A stretch of DNA of 64,000 nt, taken from Klebsiella sp. WP3-W18-ESBL-02. Lineage in GTDB: Bacteria > Pseudomonadota > Gammaproteobacteria > Enterobacterales > Enterobacteriaceae. Positions 15,157 through 24,654 of the stretch are shown here, piece by piece; position 1 is the first letter of the stretch, and each line of letters begins with the position of its first letter. The stretch is taken from the NCBI RefSeq assembly GCF_014168815.1, contig NZ_AP021972.1, forward strand, positions 4,464,001 through 4,528,000. Direction: 5' to 3'. The notes beneath the pieces were generated by a model that had not been told where the DNA came from, made no database searches, and saw only the letters and a program-made list of their open reading frames with translations. The translations under genes and the position numbers were made by a program.

Positions 15157-17808
15157 TTATTTAAACCCATATTTTTCCCGGCGTTGATTAAAGGCACTTT
15201 GACCACCTTCGAGAATATTCGCCGCCAGGCGTTGGATCTCCGGCAAATCAATAGCCCCCTGCTGCTCAGGAAGAATACGACCTTTACCCTCTTCCACGCT
15301 CAATACACCAATCCACTCAGCATCACCGAACACCGGTATGTTAGCGTTATGCGTGGCAAATAAAAACTGCCGGGAGAGCTTCGCCTTGCGCAGCTCTGTC
15401 ACTATACGCTCTGCAATAAATGCGTTATCCAGGTTATCTTCTGGCTGATCGAGGATCAGTGGGTCTTGATTTTCCAACAACAATAAATGCAAGACAGCAG
15501 TACACTGTTGCCCGGTAGAGAGTTCATCAATATGACGCCAGAGAACACCGCCACCGTCATGCATGACATTCAGCTCAATTTGCATCGTATCCGGTAGTGA
15601 TAATGCTTCCAGTTCCAGAAGCTGTTTTTCGCTCAAACGTAGCAAAGCCTGGGCGACGGTTGGTGTGATTCCCCACCCGGCATTATGTAAGGCCTGTTCA
15701 CCAAGACGGATATTCTCAACCAGATTTTCCGGTGTAAAATCATGCTCCAGAACCCAGGCAAGCCGCCGTGGACCAACCCCTTCCAGATTACATTGCTCCA
15801 GAAAATGCAACAGAGGTTGACGATCGCCTTCTGGCTGCAAATTGAGCCGCACTTTTTCATCTAGTTTTCTGTTCAGGCGTTTGACTGATTTCGCCAACGC
15901 AGCGGAACGTTGAGAACGAGCCTGGATAAGCTCCAGAAGTAATCTTTTTCGCTGCTGGTATAGCTCATCAAGTTGTTTCTGCCGGTTCTCCAGAGCCGTT
16001 GCTTTAGGACGAATAGAAGCAATCTGGCGTAACAACGTTTGATAATCTGCACCTATCTGTCGCCCGCTTTTTCCCTGGCTGGCCGGGATATCTTTAAAGG
16101 CCTTTTCAAGTTGAGCTTCTTCTGCACCGATTAAACTTGATAGCTCGCTTTGTAAAGGAGTAAGTTCTGCTGATGAACGCTGAACAACCTCATCCAGTTG
16201 CTGAACCAGTACCGCCGTCTGCTCCTGCACCCGCTGGAGCACATCACGCTGTTGGAGAAGAAGAGACTGATGCGGCAGAACATTTATCACCGCATCGCTG
16301 AGATAAGCAAGATCGGGGAGGCTATCTTTTAACGTCAGAAGAGCATCTTGCACTCTGGACAATTCTTCCTGATGGCGTGAGCTAAGCTGCTTTTCTTTTT
16401 CCAGCAAGGGAACGATTTTGAGTTTTTCATCCAGACCAAGTTGTTTAAATTGTTCTGCCTGCTCCAGTAATTTCGGCAGCCGTGCAACTTCAAGTTCCGC
16501 CTCCGCCTTTTGCTCCAGAGCACTAAGGATAGTTAGGCGGCTATCTCCGAGACGAGCCAACGCTTTGTTGATAATCACATCAAACTGGTTGTGATCACCT
16601 TCCAAAAACCTCTCCACTAAATGATTGCGACTCTGCGCATCACGGGTCATTTCGTAAATTTCGTTCTGCCCGTACAACTCCAGCCCAGGAAGTAAATCAT
16701 CCGGAGAATAAGGCGAAACATTACCTTCACTGTCCGTTACGATGGATTGTCCACCAAATTTGCGGCTAATGGTAAATGCACGCCCCTGCATTGCAGCAGA
16801 GCGGACATTCAGTTGGACCAACGCACCATTCCCCAAGTTACTCTTAATAATTGCGCTGTGCTGCTTTTGTGCCGAATCGCCAAAAGGCTGCTTACCAAGA
16901 GCGAAACGAATAGCCTCCAGCAAAGTCGATTTACCTGTCCCACGACCGCCAATAACAGCATTAAGGTGGTCGGAAAAAGTAATATCGGTCTCATCCAGAT
17001 ATCCACCAATAAAACGGATATTTTCAATTGCCGAAGCATAGCTATGCGGCTTATCTGCATTCAGACGTACCCGTGATTCAGGATCTAAAAATGCCTGTTT
17101 AAATGAGCTAAAACATGGCCTGGTCATTTTTATCAAGCAAGATGCTCCTGCCGTTTTAATTTCTTCAGGCTGAGCAACATCTGCTGCGTTGATAATGGCA
17201 ATAGGCCGCTCACGACGATAATCAGGAAGTTTGTTCAGGATGGCTTTCCGGTAAAAATCACCCTCAACCCCTTTTAAGTCATCAACCGTTCCAGGAATCT
17301 GCGCCGCCAACAATGCACTTTCTTTCCATATATGGTTCATACGGCATTTCAGTACACCATTATCATTGGTGCTATGCGCTGCAAAAATAAATCCGTCCAG
17401 ATCATCTACTTTTTCAATGATCTGCACAGCACTGAGCTTTGATGGGGAAATACAGTCTTCGGGATCTTCATATCCCAAATTACTCAAATAACGTTCCAGC
17501 TCTTGCACTGTCCGATTTTCATCAAACAAACAAACGAAGTGAATTTTCTCGCTGGAGCAAATCTCAAAACCAGGAAAAACGACAATACCATGTTCATTAA
17601 AGAGCTGACGAAGTCTGTCCACCGCATCCACAGCACCATGATCAGCAATACCAACAACCTGAACCCCAGCCTCAAGACAGGCCTCCAGAAGCTGCTGGTT
17701 GTAGACCTCTTCGCTGAGTGATTCTTTCCCGCGATACTTGTTATAGCCCGCAGGGTTTACCTGCAAAGCGCACTTAAAAAACTCAGCTTTAGTCCAGTTC
17801 ACAGACAT
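15157..17808 (-). CDS. PHP-domain / SMC-like AAA ATPase (TrlF-type)
   Basis: An 883-aa protein. Residues 1-250 resemble a PHP phosphoesterase domain (GIADHGAVDAVDRL, FPGFEI, and a later AAHS). A Walker A (GGRGTGKST) follows near residue 288, then about 350 residues of coiled coil (many E/Q/L heptads from 430 to 640). The C-terminus has the ABC-type signature STGQQ and Walker B PLILDQPEDN, ending with an H-loop (FATHNANIP). This PHP plus SMC/RecF-like layout matches the TrlF group of predicted defence nucleases/ATPases. The PHP domain could cleave nucleic acid or nucleotides. It heads a two-gene operon with the AlbA_2 protein. Confidence 0.83.
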   Translation of the reverse strand: MSVNWTKAEFFKCALQVNPAGYNKYRGKESLSEEVYNQQLLEACLEAGVQVVGIADHGAVDAVDRLRQLFNEHGIVVFPGFEICSSEKIHFVCLFDENRTVQELERYLSNLGYEDPEDCISPSKLSAVQIIEKVDDLDGFIFAAHSTNDNGVLKCRMNHIWKESALLAAQIPGTVDDLKGVEGDFYRKAILNKLPDYRRERPIAIINAADVAQPEEIKTAGASCLIKMTRPCFSSFKQAFLDPESRVRLNADKPHSYASAIENIRFIGGYLDETDITFSDHLNAVIGGRGTGKSTLLEAIRFALGKQPFGDSAQKQHSAIIKSNLGNGALVQLNVRSAAMQGRAFTISRKFGGQSIVTDSEGNVSPYSPDDLLPGLELYGQNEIYEMTRDAQSRNHLVERFLEGDHNQFDVIINKALARLGDSRLTILSALEQKAEAELEVARLPKLLEQAEQFKQLGLDEKLKIVPLLEKEKQLSSRHQEELSRVQDALLTLKDSLPDLAYLSDAVINVLPHQSLLLQQRDVLQRVQEQTAVLVQQLDEVVQRSSAELTPLQSELSSLIGAEEAQLEKAFKDIPASQGKSGRQIGADYQTLLRQIASIRPKATALENRQKQLDELYQQRKRLLLELIQARSQRSAALAKSVKRLNRKLDEKVRLNLQPEGDRQPLLHFLEQCNLEGVGPRRLAWVLEHDFTPENLVENIRLGEQALHNAGWGITPTVAQALLRLSEKQLLELEALSLPDTMQIELNVMHDGGGVLWRHIDELSTGQQCTAVLHLLLLENQDPLILDQPEDNLDNAFIAERIVTELRKAKLSRQFLFATHNANIPVFGDAEWIGVLSVEEGKGRILPEQQGAIDLPEIQRLAANILEGGQSAFNQRREKYGFK

Positions 17809-17860
17809 CGTCAGGCTCCTTATCTTTCTGGCGGTTCACTACTCGTAGCAAATAATACGC

Positions 17861-18151
17861 TTAAAAACCCTGCATACCGTTGATAAATGTATCAATCACA
17901 CCACGCACGCGCTCATATACTCGCGCCCGAACGCTTTTGCGCTCCAGAATCTTAGGCGTCCAGGCCAGGGTTTCAGCCACCTCATCTTCACGCGGCATCA
18001 CGTCGGTAAACAAATAGTTACTCTTCAAACAATGCGACGATCGTGCCATGTGGTGATCTTCCCCATGCACTTCAGGGAGGAAAGGTGCTTCTCAAGCTCA
18101 TTACGCAGTGCTTCATCTACATGAGAGTAAGAAAAAAACAAGAGTTGTCAT
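17861..18151 (-). pseudogene. Decayed TIR-domain gene remnant
   Basis: On the minus strand, from an ATG at 18151, a T7 run splits the frame. In the shifted frame I read FFSYSHVDEALRNELEKHL, then ITTWHDRRIV and a stop at about 18027. This is the first helix-strand block of bacterial TIR-domain proteins. After it, in a third frame, a 50-residue piece (TDVMPREDEVAETL... to a stop at 17861) continues with coding-like composition but no family I recognise. So this is a 5' TIR fragment fused to the end of another gene, both inactive. It occupies the place where many BREX loci have a WYL-type regulator. Confidence 0.6.
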
Positions 18152-18319
18152 AATGGTAAGTTGCTCCAGAGCCGTAACCGTCATTATGGCTATTTTACCT
18201 CTGAAACGGAAAAAATCACGGTGGTCGATAGCAAAGGCAAAATGTGTTTTGTCATAAGGCCATATGTCTCAATTTCGCGTATCATAACGGAGTTTTTAAA
18301 CCCTGACCGTGGAGCCATT

Positions 18320-18919
18320 ATGACCGCCAAAGAATATCTGGGTGACATCATTGGTGGCAGCCTGATGTTGCGTGAGAGCAGAGTCATCGCGGAGCTGCTG
18401 ATATCCTCACCAAATGATGATCAATGGCATAATGCTATTGTAAATGACAATGTGCTGCAGAAGACCTCAGTGCACAGTGTTAAACGCATGGCTTCAACCC
18501 TGCGTAAAAGAATTCAACCGATGGGTGAGGCATTCTGGAGTGAGCTACTAAAGGCCCCTGATGATGCAGCCAGACAAATGTTGCTAATGGCGACCATGTG
18601 CCAATCCCCAGTGCTGACCGATTTCATGGCAACGACACTGTCTGATGCCCGACAGATGTTTCGTGAATCATTGCGCAGCGAAGACTGGCAGGAATTTATT
18701 CTATCCCGCCAGCGTGCCATTGTCGGCTTGGATCAATATTCCGAAAGCTCAATCCAGAAAATGGGCAACAATGTATTTAAAATCCTCGCAGATAGCGGGT
18801 ATCTGGAATCAGGCCGCAGTAAAAAGCTGAAAAATGTCTTCCTACTACCCCAGATAAGAGAGTGGGCAAACAGTCTCGACTGCCAAAAAGTCTACGATGT
18901 GATGGAGACAGTCAGATGA
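18320..18919 (+). CDS. brxA: BREX protein BrxA (DUF1819)
   Basis: A 199-aa protein started at 18320, 5 nt after GGAG; the ORF extends to 18161 but the family starts at MTAKEYLGDIIGGSLM. BrxA is a small DNA-binding protein of the NusB-like inner-membrane-protein fold (DUF1819) and the first gene of type 1 BREX loci. The segments LMLRESRVIAELL and VFLLPQIREWA are typical. Its stop overlaps the brxB start (ATGA). BREX blocks phage DNA replication and methylates host DNA at non-palindromic sites. No brxR regulator gene precedes it; only TIR debris lies upstream. Confidence 0.9.
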   Translation: MTAKEYLGDIIGGSLMLRESRVIAELLISSPNDDQWHNAIVNDNVLQKTSVHSVKRMASTLRKRIQPMGEAFWSELLKAPDDAARQMLLMATMCQSPVLTDFMATTLSDARQMFRESLRSEDWQEFILSRQRAIVGLDQYSESSIQKMGNNVFKILADSGYLESGRSKKLKNVFLLPQIREWANSLDCQKVYDVMETVR

Positions 18920-19228
18920 GAGCGAAACTGGACAGTAAGCCGCAATTGTCAGCTCGTCTGGAACAAATCGAAGACCGGCTTAAAAGTGAAGGCTTCCTGA
19001 AGAACCAAGAGCTCGGTGGTGAGATCGGTTTTTATATCTTTGATTACCCACCTCAATTTGAACTTACCGTACGGGAGTATCTGAGATTGACTCTGCCTCG
19101 CCTAGCTCGGCAGGGGCTGAATTTCGCTCATCTCAATCTGTTCGAAGAGGTACTGGCAATTTTGCAAGAGCGTAAATTGTTAGATAAAGCTTTTGATCTG
19201 GAACGCAAAAAAGGTACCGATGAGCTAG

Positions 19229-20423
19229 GGAAGGTGCGAACAAGTCCCTGATATGAGATCATGTTTGTCATCTGGAGCCATGGAACAGGGTTCATCATGA
19301 GTCATCAACTCACCTTCGCCGACAGTGAATTCAGCAGTAAGCGCCGTCAGACCAGAAAAGAGATTTTCTTGTCCCGCATGGAGCAGATTCTGCCATGGCA
19401 AAACATGGTGGAAGTCATCGAGCCGTTTTACCCCAAGGCTGGTAATGGCCGGCGACCTTATCCGCTGGAAACCATGCTACGCATTCACTGCATGCAGCAT
19501 TGGTACAACCTGAGCGATGGCGCGATGGAAGATGCTCTGTACGAAATCGCCTCCATGCGTCTGTTTGCCCGGTTATCCCTGGATAGCGCCTTGCCTGACC
19601 GCACCACCATCATGAATTTCCGCCACCTGCTGGAGCAGCATCAACTGGCCCGCCAATTGTTCAAGACCATCAATCGCTGGCTGGCCGAAGCAGGCGTCAT
19701 GATGACTCAAGGCACCTTGGTCGATGCCACCATCATTGAGGCACCCAGCTCGACCAAGAACAAAGAGCAGCAACGCGATCCGGAGATGCATCAGACCAAG
19801 AAAGGCAATCAGTGGCACTTTGGCATGAAGGCCCACATTGGTGTCGATGCCAAGAGTGGCCTGACCCACAGCCTGGTCACCACCGCGGCCAACGAGCATG
19901 ACCTCAATCAGCTGGGTAATCTGCTTCATGGAGAGGAGCAATTTGTCTCAGCCGATGCCGGCTACCAAGGGGCGCCACAGCGCGAGGAGCTGGCCGAGGT
20001 GGATGTGGACTGGCTGATCGCCGAGCGCCCCGGCAAGGTAAGAACCTTGAAACAGCATCCACGCAAGAACAAAACGGCCATCAACATCGAATACATGAAA
20101 GCCAGCATCCGGGCCAAGGTGGAGCACCCATTTCGCATCATCAAGCGACAGTTCGGCTTCGTGAAAGCCAGATACAAGGGGTTGCTGAAAAACGATAACC
20201 AACTGGCGATGTTATTCACGCTGGCCAACCTGTTTCGGGCGGACCAAATGATACGTCAGTGGGAGAGATCTCACTAAAAACTGGGAATAACGCCTTAAAT
20301 GGCGAAGAAACGGTCTAAATAGGCTGATTCAAGGCATTTACGGGAGAAAAAATCGGCTCAAACATGAAGAAATGAAATGGCTGAGTCAGCCGAGAAGAAT
20401 TTCCCCGCTTATTCGCACCTTCC
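19229..20423 (+). mobile_element. IS5, complete copy
   Basis: Exactly 1195 bp. The left end GGAAGGTGCGAACAAG (19229-19244) is matched at 15 of 16 positions by the inverted right end (20408-20423). Both sides carry CTAG (19225-19228 and 20424-20427), the 4-bp target duplication with the YTAR preference of IS5. The transposase is intact and reads as the E. coli K-12 IS5 protein. The element lies in the same direction as the BREX operon. IS5 can both block and activate neighbouring transcription, so its effect on brxC is not certain. Confidence 0.98.
19297..20277 (+). CDS. insH: IS5 transposase InsH
   Basis: A 326-aa DDE transposase of the IS5 family (start at 19297; a start at 19261 gives 338 aa and is sometimes used). 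Visible DDE elements are VDATIIEAP (first D), VSADAGYQG (second D) and the C-terminal VEHPFRIIKRQFGF with the Y-x2-R-x6-K-like block containing the catalytic E. As far as I can recall the K-12 protein, it is essentially identical. It catalyses cut-and-paste movement of the element. Confidence 0.97.
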   Translation: MSHQLTFADSEFSSKRRQTRKEIFLSRMEQILPWQNMVEVIEPFYPKAGNGRRPYPLETMLRIHCMQHWYNLSDGAMEDALYEIASMRLFARLSLDSALPDRTTIMNFRHLLEQHQLARQLFKTINRWLAEAGVMMTQGTLVDATIIEAPSSTKNKEQQRDPEMHQTKKGNQWHFGMKAHIGVDAKSGLTHSLVTTAANEHDLNQLGNLLHGEEQFVSADAGYQGAPQREELAEVDVDWLIAERPGKVRTLKQHPRKNKTAINIEYMKASIRAKVEHPFRIIKRQFGFVKARYKGLLKNDNQLAMLFTLANLFRADQMIRQWERSH

Positions 20424-20851
20424 CTAGCCAAAGCACTTAAAGGACCTCTTGAACAAGGTCGAATTGCTAAGCATCTGATAGATAAAGTGCTTCCGGCCTC
20501 GCCTCAATTTGTATTGTTATCAGGTCTTGGCCAATGCTGGCCATTGCTACGTGGTCATAGTTTGCTTAATGCATTACATGCCCATATGGGGGCAATACCA
20601 TTGGTATTGTTTTATCCGGGCAGTTACAACGGCCTCGAACTTTATCCTTTTGATCTGGACAGCGCAGAAGTGGCAACAGCCAACTACTACCGAGCTTTCC
20701 AACTGGTGCCTCACGCATCTAAGTACTGAAATTTAAACTGCTGCCGTAGCTTGTTTTTTGAGAGAATTCAAACCACTAACTTGGCCGCGAAAGAGTCATC
20801 ACGTTATAGCGAGCAGAAGCGTCTCGCTGTATGATAGAGACGGAATTTTTA

Positions 20852-23800
20852 ATGCAGATAAGAGAGCTGTTTACCAAACAACTGGATCGCCCAATCAATG
20901 GTGTGGTGAAAGCCGAGCAGTTGGATGAGCAAATCATCTGGACTGAGCTTGACGAGTATGTGGTGACCCGTGAACTTGACCGCCACCTTCGTCACTTTTT
21001 TGAGACCTACCTGCCTGGTGTCAGCCATCCAGATGATCCTAGTGTGGCGGGTAAAATTGGGATTTGGGTATCGGGTTATTTCGGTTCCGGTAAATCTCAC
21101 TTTATAAAGATCCTCTCTTACCTGCTCGGTAACAAGAAAGCTGTTAACAATGGCCAAACAAAAGCTGCCATCGAGTTTTTCAAAGAGAAAATCAGCGATC
21201 CCCTTCTTTACGGTGATATCCACGCTGCAGTTAACCGCAATACTGAAGTAATTCTCTTTAATATCGACAGCCGCGCAGATACTGAAGACAAAGAAGATGC
21301 CATTCTCAAAGTTTTCTTGCGCGTCTTCAATGAGCGCCTGGGATATTGCGCTGACCATCCTCATATCGCACATCTGGAACGTGAGTTAGATTCCCGTGGC
21401 CAATACGAGCCATTCAAAGCAAAATTTGCTGAACTCACGGGCTCAAGCTGGGAAGAACAGCGTGATGCCTATGGTTTCTGTCGTGATGAAATGGCAAAAG
21501 CCTGGGCCTATGCTACCGGCCAGTCAGATGCCTCATCGGTGCAGAGTATGGAAAATCTCGAATCCATGTTTACTCTCGACATTGCCAACTTCTGTAAATG
21601 GGTGCGGGAGTATCTCGATCGTAGCGATCCATCTGGTGACAGTAAACGCATGGTCTTTCTGGTAGATGAGGTCGGACAGTTTATCGGCAACAACACCCAG
21701 ATGATGCTCAAACTGCAGACGATAACAGAAAATATCGGTACCGCTTGTGGAGGCAGAGCTTGGGTAATCGTCACTTCACAAGAAGATATCGATGCCGTAC
21801 TAGGAGATCTTAGCGCTAAAAAAGGCCAGGACTTCTCCAAGATCCAAGGGCGTTTTCACACAAGGATTTCCCTCTCCTCGTCCAATACCAATGAGGTAAT
21901 ACAGAAACGTCTGCTCGAAAAAAGTGAAGACGCTAAAAACTGCCTGGCAGAATTGTTCAGTCAAAAAGGCGACATTCTTCGCAACCAGTTGACCTTTGAT
22001 ACCAGCACTACAGCTGAGCTTGCTAACTACAGTGATAATGTTGAGTTTGTTGATCACTACCCTTTTATTCCCTATCAGTATCTGCTGGTACAAAAGGTCT
22101 TCGAAGCAATCCGCAAAGTGGGGGCTACCGGTAAACATCTCTCCCGTGGTGAACGTTCTCTGCTGGATGCATTCCAGAATGCCGCACGCCAGCAGATGAA
22201 CAAAGATATCGGTGTATTGGTGCCTTTCCATGCCTTTTATCCGGCAATCGAATCTTTCCTCGATACCAACGTTAAACGCATCTTCGAACAAGCGGCTGAG
22301 AAAGCAAGCCTCGATCCTTACGACATTAATATTCTTAAATCGCTGTTTTTAATCCGCTATGTCGATCTGATCAAATCCACCATTGATAATCTGGTCACAC
22401 TCTCTATTGAAGAAATAGATACCGATAAAGTGGCACTGAAAAGCCGAATCGAAGCCAGTCTACAGCGTCTTGAAAACCAGCTATTGATTGTCAGAAATGG
22501 CGATGAATACGTATTCCTGACTAACGAAGAAAAAGAAGTCGAGCAGGAGATCAAACACACTCAGGTTGAAGCAACTGAAGAGAACCGGCAACTGGCCCGG
22601 TTGGTGTTTGAAGAGGTAATGGGCAATCGCCGTCAGTATCGCTATCCGGTAAACAAGCAGGATTACCCTCTGACTCGCTTTTGTAACGGTCACTCTATAG
22701 ACGGCAGCCAACAAACAGATCTGGTGCTCAAAGTCATTTCCCCACTGGATGCCAATTTTGACAGTTATAACGAACAATCCTACAAGGCACTGAGCCAAGA
22801 AGGGAATGGTTGTATTCTGGTACGCCTGTCGAGTGAGAAGCGGATCTGGGCTGAATTTGATACTTGGTTGAAAACCGAGAAGTTCCTGGCAGGGATACGA
22901 GGTAAACGACCTGAGCAAGAGAAATTGCTGGCAGAAAAAGCACTCGAAAACACCCAGCGTCGCAGCCGTCTGAAATTACTATTCGATGATCTGGTGAAAC
23001 AAGCACAGATATTCGCACTAGGTAATGAGCTGCAAAGTAAATCGGCTAGTGTCAGCAATATGCTTGATGAAGCTTGTGCCTACGTAATCGAAAACTCATT
23101 CCAAAAGCTCTCTTTACTACAAAGCTGTGGTAACAACCCGGTGCAAGAGCTGAAGTCGGTGATCATGGCCGATGACATGGCACAGCTAAATATAAATCTC
23201 GGTGAACAAGACCCCAATGCTGCTGCAAAAAAGGAGATTGAACTCTTTTTAAATGTCGCAGATGAAAAAAATCAGCCGGTCTACCTTAAAGAATTGTTAG
23301 AGCGATTCAGTGCTCGTCCCTTCGGCTGGAACCGTGACGAAGTAATGCTACAGGTGACTCATCTGGTCTTGCTTGGTAAGGCTGCGCTATCTACACCGAA
23401 TGGTGATTTGCCCCTCAAACGCAGCTACGAACATTTTACCTCGGTACGTAGCCACAGCACACTGCGTATTCGTCGAGTACGTCAGCATACAGAACAGCAA
23501 GTAGCTAAAGCGGCTAAACTGGCGAAAGATATTTTTAATAAACCCTTCGAGAGCAGCGAAAAAGAGCTGGCGAATAAGCTTCTTGACGTACTAGGCGAGT
23601 GGCAGCGATTAATTAAAGAATTTGATTTTAAAGCTAAAGATGGGAATTGCCCTGGCAAAAGCACCCTGCTTACCGGCAGTCGATTGATCGCCAGCCTGCT
23701 TGAGCTGGGCAACAACAGTTATGCCCTAATCGATGGACTCTGCCAGCAGAGCAACGAATGGCAGGATTTTGCCGAAGATTTTGAAGAAGTCGAGGAGTTT

Positions 23801-24553
23801 TTCACTCGTCAGTTTGATATCTGGCAACAGTTGCGTCGAGCCCTCAACGATCAATTCAAATCCAATCGCCATGCACTGGAGCAAAACCCAGAAGCGGCTA
23901 AAGCATTATCTGCACTGCAGGCTATCTACGATGATAAATCCCCGTATAGCAAACTGCGCCAGGTGGGATCGTTAATTGATCAACTCATCGCCATTAACCT
24001 GCAACTGGTAGAACAGAAACGTGCCGCGGCTTTGGAAGCGATCAATGCAACCCAGCAAGGTGTTGCACCGCTGGTTACTGACTTACCAGCTGAGTTACAA
24101 AACCAGGCAATGCGTCCCTTTAATCTGTTAAAAGAACGGGTCAGTAACAGCTTATCCTTACATGAGATTGTTAGCCTGCAACAAGAGGCTGATGATGAAG
24201 AAGATAAGGTCTTAGAACTGATCAACCGCTACAGCGCCGAACTTCAAGCTCGTCTGGAAGCGGAGCAAGCCGCAGCACGGAAAAAAGCGGCTGAACCGCC
24301 TAATAGCGATGCGGGTACTTTGCGAGAACCGGATCCATCAGGCTCGCCAACTACTATTGCGAATAACTCTGCTGCGACAGTGGTTAGCCACAAACCAATA
24401 CCTAAACCTATCGAACTGGTTTCACCCGCAGAATTACTCGGTGCCAGCCATATCTTTATAGAAACGGAGCAGGATATCGACACCTATCTCGCGACACTTC
24501 GCAGCCGTTTACAACAGGCAATAGGTCAGGGTAAAAGAGTGCGGATCAAATAG
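20852..24553 (+). CDS. brxC: BREX protein BrxC (P-loop ATPase, DUF499-like)
   Basis: A 1233-aa protein started at 20852 after GGAATTTTTA; an ATG at 20831 is possible. The Walker A GYFGSGKSH sits at about residues 74-82 and a Walker B-like MVFLVDEVGQFI near 270. The N-terminus MQIRELFTKQLDRPINGVVKA is typical of type 1 BrxC. A charged tail with AAARKKAAEPP and a proline-rich linker precedes the last 60 residues. BrxC is needed for both methylation and defence in studied BREX systems. It lies 122 nt after the brxB remnant; its transcription from the brxA promoter must pass IS5. Confidence 0.93.
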   Translation: MQIRELFTKQLDRPINGVVKAEQLDEQIIWTELDEYVVTRELDRHLRHFFETYLPGVSHPDDPSVAGKIGIWVSGYFGSGKSHFIKILSYLLGNKKAVNNGQTKAAIEFFKEKISDPLLYGDIHAAVNRNTEVILFNIDSRADTEDKEDAILKVFLRVFNERLGYCADHPHIAHLERELDSRGQYEPFKAKFAELTGSSWEEQRDAYGFCRDEMAKAWAYATGQSDASSVQSMENLESMFTLDIANFCKWVREYLDRSDPSGDSKRMVFLVDEVGQFIGNNTQMMLKLQTITENIGTACGGRAWVIVTSQEDIDAVLGDLSAKKGQDFSKIQGRFHTRISLSSSNTNEVIQKRLLEKSEDAKNCLAELFSQKGDILRNQLTFDTSTTAELANYSDNVEFVDHYPFIPYQYLLVQKVFEAIRKVGATGKHLSRGERSLLDAFQNAARQQMNKDIGVLVPFHAFYPAIESFLDTNVKRIFEQAAEKASLDPYDINILKSLFLIRYVDLIKSTIDNLVTLSIEEIDTDKVALKSRIEASLQRLENQLLIVRNGDEYVFLTNEEKEVEQEIKHTQVEATEENRQLARLVFEEVMGNRRQYRYPVNKQDYPLTRFCNGHSIDGSQQTDLVLKVISPLDANFDSYNEQSYKALSQEGNGCILVRLSSEKRIWAEFDTWLKTEKFLAGIRGKRPEQEKLLAEKALENTQRRSRLKLLFDDLVKQAQIFALGNELQSKSASVSNMLDEACAYVIENSFQKLSLLQSCGNNPVQELKSVIMADDMAQLNINLGEQDPNAAAKKEIELFLNVADEKNQPVYLKELLERFSARPFGWNRDEVMLQVTHLVLLGKAALSTPNGDLPLKRSYEHFTSVRSHSTLRIRRVRQHTEQQVAKAAKLAKDIFNKPFESSEKELANKLLDVLGEWQRLIKEFDFKAKDGNCPGKSTLLTGSRLIASLLELGNNSYALIDGLCQQSNEWQDFAEDFEEVEEFFTRQFDIWQQLRRALNDQFKSNRHALEQNPEAAKALSALQAIYDDKSPYSKLRQVGSLIDQLIAINLQLVEQKRAAALEAINATQQGVAPLVTDLPAELQNQAMRPFNLLKERVSNSLSLHEIVSLQQEADDEEDKVLELINRYSAELQARLEAEQAAARKKAAEPPNSDAGTLREPDPSGSPTTIANNSAATVVSHKPIPKPIELVSPAELLGASHIFIETEQDIDTYLATLRSRLQQAIGQGKRVRIK

Positions 24554-24587
24554 TGTTGCGCCCAAAAGCAAGGATGTAAAACGCTCG

Positions 24588-24611
24588 GCCCCTTTTCTCA
24601 TCAAAAGGGGC
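24588..24611 (+). terminator. Stem-loop between brxC and the DUF262 gene
   Basis: GCCCCTTTT and AAAAGGGGC pair (9 bp) around CTCATC. No T-run follows, so it may be a weak or partial terminator, or an RNA-processing/stability hairpin that tunes expression of the downstream genes. Confidence 0.45.
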
Positions 24612-24654
24612 GTAAAGAGTGCTTCGAACACAACCATACGGGAAGAGATAAAAC

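Larger units (their letters stand above)
19225..20427. repeat. CTAG target-site duplication flanking IS5
   Basis: CTAG at 19225-19228 and again at 20424-20427, directly abutting the IS5 ends. Intact duplications show that the element arrived by simple transposition into brxB and has not since rearranged. Confidence 0.95.
18916..20729 (+). pseudogene. brxB: brxB (DUF1788), interrupted by IS5
   Basis: The gene starts at 18916 overlapping brxA and reads as DUF1788 (LSARLEQIEDRLKSEG, ELGGEIGFYIFDYPP, LARQGLNFAHLNLFE). At codon 104 it meets IS5 and would end 8 codons inside the element. The other half resumes after IS5 at 20428 (ALKGPLEQGRIAKHL, QFVLLSGLGQCWPLLRGHSLL, VLFYPGSYNG) and stops at 20729. 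Removing 1195 bp of IS5 plus one 4-bp CTAG copy joins the halves in frame as 204 residues, the normal family length. BrxB is a core BREX component, so the system is probably inactive in this strain unless the element excises. Confidence 0.92.

Noticed and set aside
18149..18188. CATAATG/CATTATG inverted pair upstream of brxA as an operator
   Set aside because: Only 7 bp match and it falls in the TIR remnant; too weak to call.
18161..18319. N-terminal extension of BrxA
   Set aside because: Family similarity and a GGAG site place the start at 18320; the upstream part reads over TIR debris.
20487..20729. Separate 80-aa gene after IS5
   Set aside because: It continues the brxB frame exactly once IS5 and one CTAG are removed, so it is the 3' part of brxB.
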